A program made the translations under genes and the position numbers. A model generated the notes under the pieces. It had not been told where the DNA came from and did no database searches. It saw only the letters and a list, made by a program, of their open reading frames with translations. Source: Mesostigma viride (Eukaryota > Streptophyta > Mesostigmatophyceae > Mesostigmatales > Mesostigmataceae). From it: a DNA stretch of 56,379 bases. The DNA is taken from positions 1-56,379 of the forward strand of contig RPFO01001392.1 of NCBI GenBank assembly GCA_009746045.1, read 5' to 3'. The first letter of the stretch is position 1; the number at the start of each line of letters is the position of its first letter. Of the stretch, positions 54,958-56,379 are shown piece after piece.

Positions 54958-55488
54958 TGTTGCGGCGAACCCGACCCTTGGAACGGGCGCAACAATGGAA
55001 TAAATTATGTATTTTGGCTTGTTGTCATAGTCCGTAGGACTTTGGGCCTCATTTCGGGACTTAGTTTGGGAATTGTCCCTTGGTCAGGACTTTTGTATGG
55101 AATTATGATAGTTTGTGTGATTCGGACCAGTTATTTTGGGCCTATAGGTTGATGTATGCGATCTTCTAGGGGCCGGTGCAGTCGCGCCGCGCTGCGTACT
55201 TTATAGCTGGTTGAGATATTGTACTCATGCGTGGATTCTGTAGTCTGGCGAGGGTCGATGTCGACCCGAGGATCTTGTGTGGACTGCATGCTTCGTAATT
55301 CTCTGGAAGGTCGGCGCCATGTCGGCGCCACTTGCCAGCTTGGTGGCAGACCTAGGTGACATTGGTCCGAGGACGAGAGTCTCGTCCTCTTGGTTCGGAA
55401 TAAAGTGTGTGTTATCACCTGTCTGAACCTGGGGCATAATTCCAACTGCATTTGGTAGCTCCATCCTAAATGTGGATTGTGTAGATTA
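54958..55488 (+). repeat. Interspersed repeat F, copy 2 (uninterrupted)
   Basis: Full 531-bp copy of the repeat at 19,053-19,813. Inverted words: GTTGCG...CGCAAC at the left end, GGACGAGAGTCTCGTCC near 55,371-55,387, and GGTCGGCGCCATGTCGGCGCC. GGAATAAAG with GTGTGTTATCACC follows, as at an LTR polyadenylation site. It preserves the empty site for the SINE-like insertion in copy 1. Confidence 0.82.
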
Positions 55489-55496
55489 ATGCAATA

Positions 55497-55641
55497 TTAA
55501 TCAACGCGAGCCATAACAGGCCTAAAGCCACGCCTGTTCCGTTAATCCCACTCCCAGAGAGTGGTCGTGGTTAGCCAAGAAACCGGGAATAACCTACCTT
55601 AACAATAGGATCTTTCGCACGACCCAGATGGGTTCGTTACA
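55497..55641 (+). repeat. Interspersed repeat G, copy 2
   Basis: Matches 20,330-20,479. Here it follows repeat F after 8 bp; in copy 1 other insertions separate the two. Confidence 0.75.
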
Positions 55642-56287
55642 GCAGCCAACTTTGTGTATTTCCTTACAAGTTCATACCCCATAAAAATACAAGCTGAGGT
55701 AAGGTTGAGTTCCAACTTGGTTATCTCCATGCACCCATGTCGCATGCACTTCATCATGGACATGCATCGTTGGAACTACCAACATTGCAATGGTGGTGTG
55801 TGTTGAGTATAATAAGAGAGAGCAACTAGTTGGCAAGTCAAATGGTGGCTCGCATGGCTGCACACTGTTGGCTTGCAGTACGTTGTATCTAACATCTTTA
55901 GCAACTAGCTCTCATGCCAAACAATTTTCAACAAGGTATACGATGGGCATTTTTTTATGTGTTGTACATCACACGGCTAGCCAAACAATGCCTAGTGAAG
56001 CATGGGCTATGCACGGCAGATGGAGGATGTGGCCATGGGCATTGTTACGTGCCAACCCAGGTCCCTAGCCTGAGTGACGTAGCGAAAGATCCTCCATGCC
56101 GGAATTAGGAATAATCAAGGTCGCCTAATGCAGATTGCGCTTCACGACTGGGGTCGTGAGATATCTGGCATCGCGGCTTGACGCCAAGCTAATTGATACA
56201 CACTTATAATGGCTAGCAAGACCAATTACAAATGGATAGTTGCCCCAGGTTTAATATGAAGGCGTCATCGCACTTTACATTCATCAA
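55642..56287. other. No gene confirmed; one cysteine-rich open frame
   Basis: A frame ending at 56,108 contains CLVKHGLCTADGGCGHGHCY, reminiscent of a small disulfide-rich or EGF-like module, with GT at 56,060 as a possible donor. It is isolated, so support is weak. The rest shows nothing. Confidence 0.25.
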
Positions 56288-56379
56288 ACCAAGAGGACGA
56301 GACTCTCGTCCTCGGACCAATTTCACCTAGGTCTGCCACTAAGCTGGCATGCAAAGGGCGCCGACATGGCGCCGACCTT
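56288..56379 (-). repeat. Interspersed repeat F, copy 3, partial, minus strand
   Basis: Reverse complement of 55,304-55,400 (GGACGAGAGTCTCGTCCTC, GTCGGCGCCATGTCGGCGCC). It continues beyond the right edge and diverges after CTTGGTTT. Confidence 0.85.

Overview
The window is nuclear DNA from a eukaryote of the green lineage (plant or alga). The evidence is a spliced gene with plant-type leucine-rich repeats carried on short phase-2 exons (one exactly 72 bp), a plant LRR C-cap (NNERLCG), and a C-terminal root-cap/VWD-like domain. Introns have GT-AG borders. Nothing bacterial (operons, ribosome binding sites, CRISPR) is present. The species cannot be named from the sequence alone; an alga or other non-model green organism is an inference.

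Layout. Positions 1-128 look like the 3' end of an upstream gene. Positions 2.6-14.5 kb hold one large host gene on the + strand: LRR exons, then five short symmetric phase-1 exons that each encode a four-cysteine cassette, then a three-exon root-cap/VWD-like domain ending at a TAG at 14,533. Its introns carry large simple repeats: a GGGGAT/GGGGAC array, a 35/27-bp minisatellite and a GTGC array. A 395-bp tandem duplication follows the gene.

From 16 kb to the end the window is almost entirely nested mobile DNA, and many insertions can be delimited by target-site duplications (TSDs). They are: an RTE-like LINE (16,140-18,320) and further 5'-truncated copies (35,043-35,620; 46,649-47,354); SINE-like elements (19,437-19,662; 27,419-27,682); an ORF1-only LINE-like element (21,097-23,098) and a truncated copy (37,631-45,199); a second hairpin-tailed retroposon family (about 19,968-20,290; a copy split between 23,168 and 34,380; a 39-bp stub at 34,546); a 10.8-kb CACTA-like DNA transposon with 56-bp inverted repeats (23,339-34,183); a 6.6-kb LTR retrotransposon with 5-bp TSD (38,096-44,679); and a 6.7-kb full-length L1-like LINE with 16-bp TSD on the minus strand (47,777-54,487), with two roughly 105-bp truncated copies elsewhere.

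How they work together. The RTE LINE, the ORF1-only element and the SINE-like elements share one 3' signature: a small hairpin CTCC(C)-CAAC-(G)GGAG followed by a (TTAA)n tail. This suggests that one reverse transcriptase mobilises all of them. The LTR element is unusual because its protease-like domain follows integrase instead of preceding it, and its LTRs end in AGTTAG...CTAACT instead of TG...CA. Nearly every element ORF is broken by frameshifts or stops, so most of this is decaying; the L1-like RT reading frame is the main long intact exception.
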